From contig CANHPK010000076.1 of assembly GCA_947462525.1 (NCBI GenBank), positions 1 through 7,292 on the forward strand: DNA of 7,292 bases, read 5' to 3'. The DNA comes from Roseiflexaceae bacterium. Its GTDB lineage: Bacteria > Chloroflexota > Chloroflexia > Chloroflexales > Roseiflexaceae. Within the stretch, counting starts at the first letter, position 1; the number at the start of each line of letters is the position of its first letter. The notes under the pieces are model-generated. The model was given only the letters and a program-made list of their open reading frames with translations, did no database searches and had not been told where the DNA came from. This document shows, piece after piece, positions 6,399 to 7,292 of this stretch. A program made the position numbers and the translations under genes.

Positions 6399-7292
6399 CC
6401 TGCGTTGTACGCATACGGCGCAGGGATTGTCGGCAGCTGTGTCGATGCATCCAATGCCACAAGCCACGCGAAAGCGGTGTCTTGCCAGCGCGGCAACGCT
6501 GCACGCGCGTGTGCAATGGCGTCGTCGAGGGTTCGTCCATGCGTCGCATCGCTGCAATAGGGTGCCAACGCCTGGGCGAGTGCTGCTTCACCGTCGATGG
6601 GGACAAGTGTCCCTGCAGCGGCGACAATCCGTTGTACCGATGGGATAGCGTACCCAACCACGGGAATGCCTGCCCAGATTGCCTCGGCATGTGCCATGCC
6701 ATACCCTTCGAATCGCGATGGCAAGACAAACACGCGCGCTGCTGCATACCCTGCACGGAGTGCCCGATTGCTCACACTCCCCCGCACGCTGATTGCATAC
6801 CCCGCCTGCTGGAGCTCCAAGACCTGTTGGCGACAGCCGGCTGCATAGCGGGGATCTGCGTCGACTTCGCCATAAAACGTCAGCGGCACATGGCGCGCCC
6901 CTACCATGGCCCACGCCCGGAGCAACGCATCGATGCCTTTGCGGGGGATCCACTGTGCCACACACAGCACGGCAGGATTGGCGACCGCGCGGCGCAATGC
7001 GGGTGCACCAAGGCGATCACAGCCGGGTTTGGCCAACACGAGGCGGCTTGCAGAAACCCCGCGGGCGACTACTGCGGCCGCTCCTGCTTCGCTGACGACG
7101 ATGCAGCGATGGGCAGCATCGAGCAGTATCTGCTCGGGGGTCGTTACGCTGACCCCTGCGAGCGACGGCAACTCATGGACCATGGCGACGATGGTGGTCT
7201 GTGCTTGCCACTGCGCCACGTACGGCGCGACCGCGATGCGCGCCAGCATGTCGACCATGATGACATCGTACGCGGTGATATCGGCGGGGAAC
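6395..7292 (-). CDS. GT4-type glycosyltransferase, N-terminus beyond the window
   Basis: About 298 codons are visible. The frame runs past the ATG at 7258 to the window edge (encoding FPADITAYDVIMVDM), so the start lies to the right and 7258 is an internal methionine. Counted from that methionine, the protein shows the end of the N-terminal Rossmann domain (MVHELPS, 26-32; VVSEAGAAAVVARGV, 54-68; AKPGCD, 76-81) and the donor-binding C-terminal domain. That domain has AQWIPRKGID (101-110, with Arg106 and Lys107 placed to bind donor phosphates), VRGSVS, VFVLPSRFEGYGMAHAEA with the E-x7-E pair Glu174 and Glu182, and AGIPVVGY. These are hallmarks of retaining GT-B enzymes of family GT4, which transfer a sugar from a nucleotide donor. 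Donor and acceptor cannot be read from sequence. The stop overlaps that of ribA within CTAG. Confidence 0.9.
   Translation of the reverse strand, partial: FPADITAYDVIMVDMLARIAVAPYVAQWQAQTTIVAMVHELPSLAGVSVTTPEQILLDAAHRCIVVSEAGAAAVVARGVSASRLVLAKPGCDRLGAPALRRAVANPAVLCVAQWIPRKGIDALLRAWAMVGARHVPLTFYGEVDADPRYAAGCRQQVLELQQAGYAISVRGSVSNRALRAGYAAARVFVLPSRFEGYGMAHAEAIWAGIPVVGYAIPSVQRIVAAAGTLVPIDGEAALAQALAPYCSDATHGRTLDDAIAHARAALPRWQDTAFAWLVALDASTQLPTIPAPYAYNAG

Noticed and set aside
7256..7258. ATG at 7258 as the start of the glycosyltransferase
   Set aside because: The frame continues open to the window edge with plausible GT4 N-domain sequence, and the visible N-terminal domain would otherwise be too short.

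Overview
The window reads as an ordinary chromosomal stretch of a GC-rich bacterium, most likely a member of the Chloroflexota. That placement is an inference. It rests on the first gene, whose layout (family-39-like membrane glycosyltransferase, then a beta-sandwich, then a 'GG..FG.P'-type module) is one I associate with Chloroflexota, and on the general look of the other proteins. No rRNA, tRNA, mobile element, CRISPR array or phage gene was seen.

Layout. (1) Positions 1-1677, plus strand: the C-terminal part of a membrane glycosyltransferase-like protein whose N-terminus lies left of the window. (2) Positions 1678-5567, minus strand: a tight four-gene run, read right to left as a DUF2726 nuclease-fold membrane protein, an amidohydrolase-2 family metal hydrolase, a zinc-dependent MDR dehydrogenase and a class III PLP aminotransferase. 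Gaps are 11 nt, 19 nt and a 4-nt ATGA overlap, so it is probably one operon. (3) Positions 5568-5822: a divergent intergenic region with candidate promoters in both directions. (4) Positions 5823-6398, plus strand: stand-alone GTP cyclohydrolase II (ribA). (5) Positions 6395-7292, minus strand: a GT4-type glycosyltransferase whose N-terminus lies right of the window.

How the genes may work together. The hydrolase, dehydrogenase and aminotransferase form a plausible small metabolic module (hydrolysis or decarboxylation, alcohol/carbonyl oxidoreduction, amino-group transfer), but the sequence does not reveal the substrate. RibA makes the first pyrimidine intermediate of riboflavin synthesis. 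Both convergent junctions are extremely compact: stops abut in TGATCA at 1675-1680, and the ribA and glycosyltransferase stops overlap in CTAG at 6395-6398. No intrinsic terminator fits between either pair. I found no convincing new defence, mobile or RNA system. The best leads are the unassigned three-enzyme operon headed by a membrane-anchored nuclease-fold protein, and the ribA/glycosyltransferase pairing.
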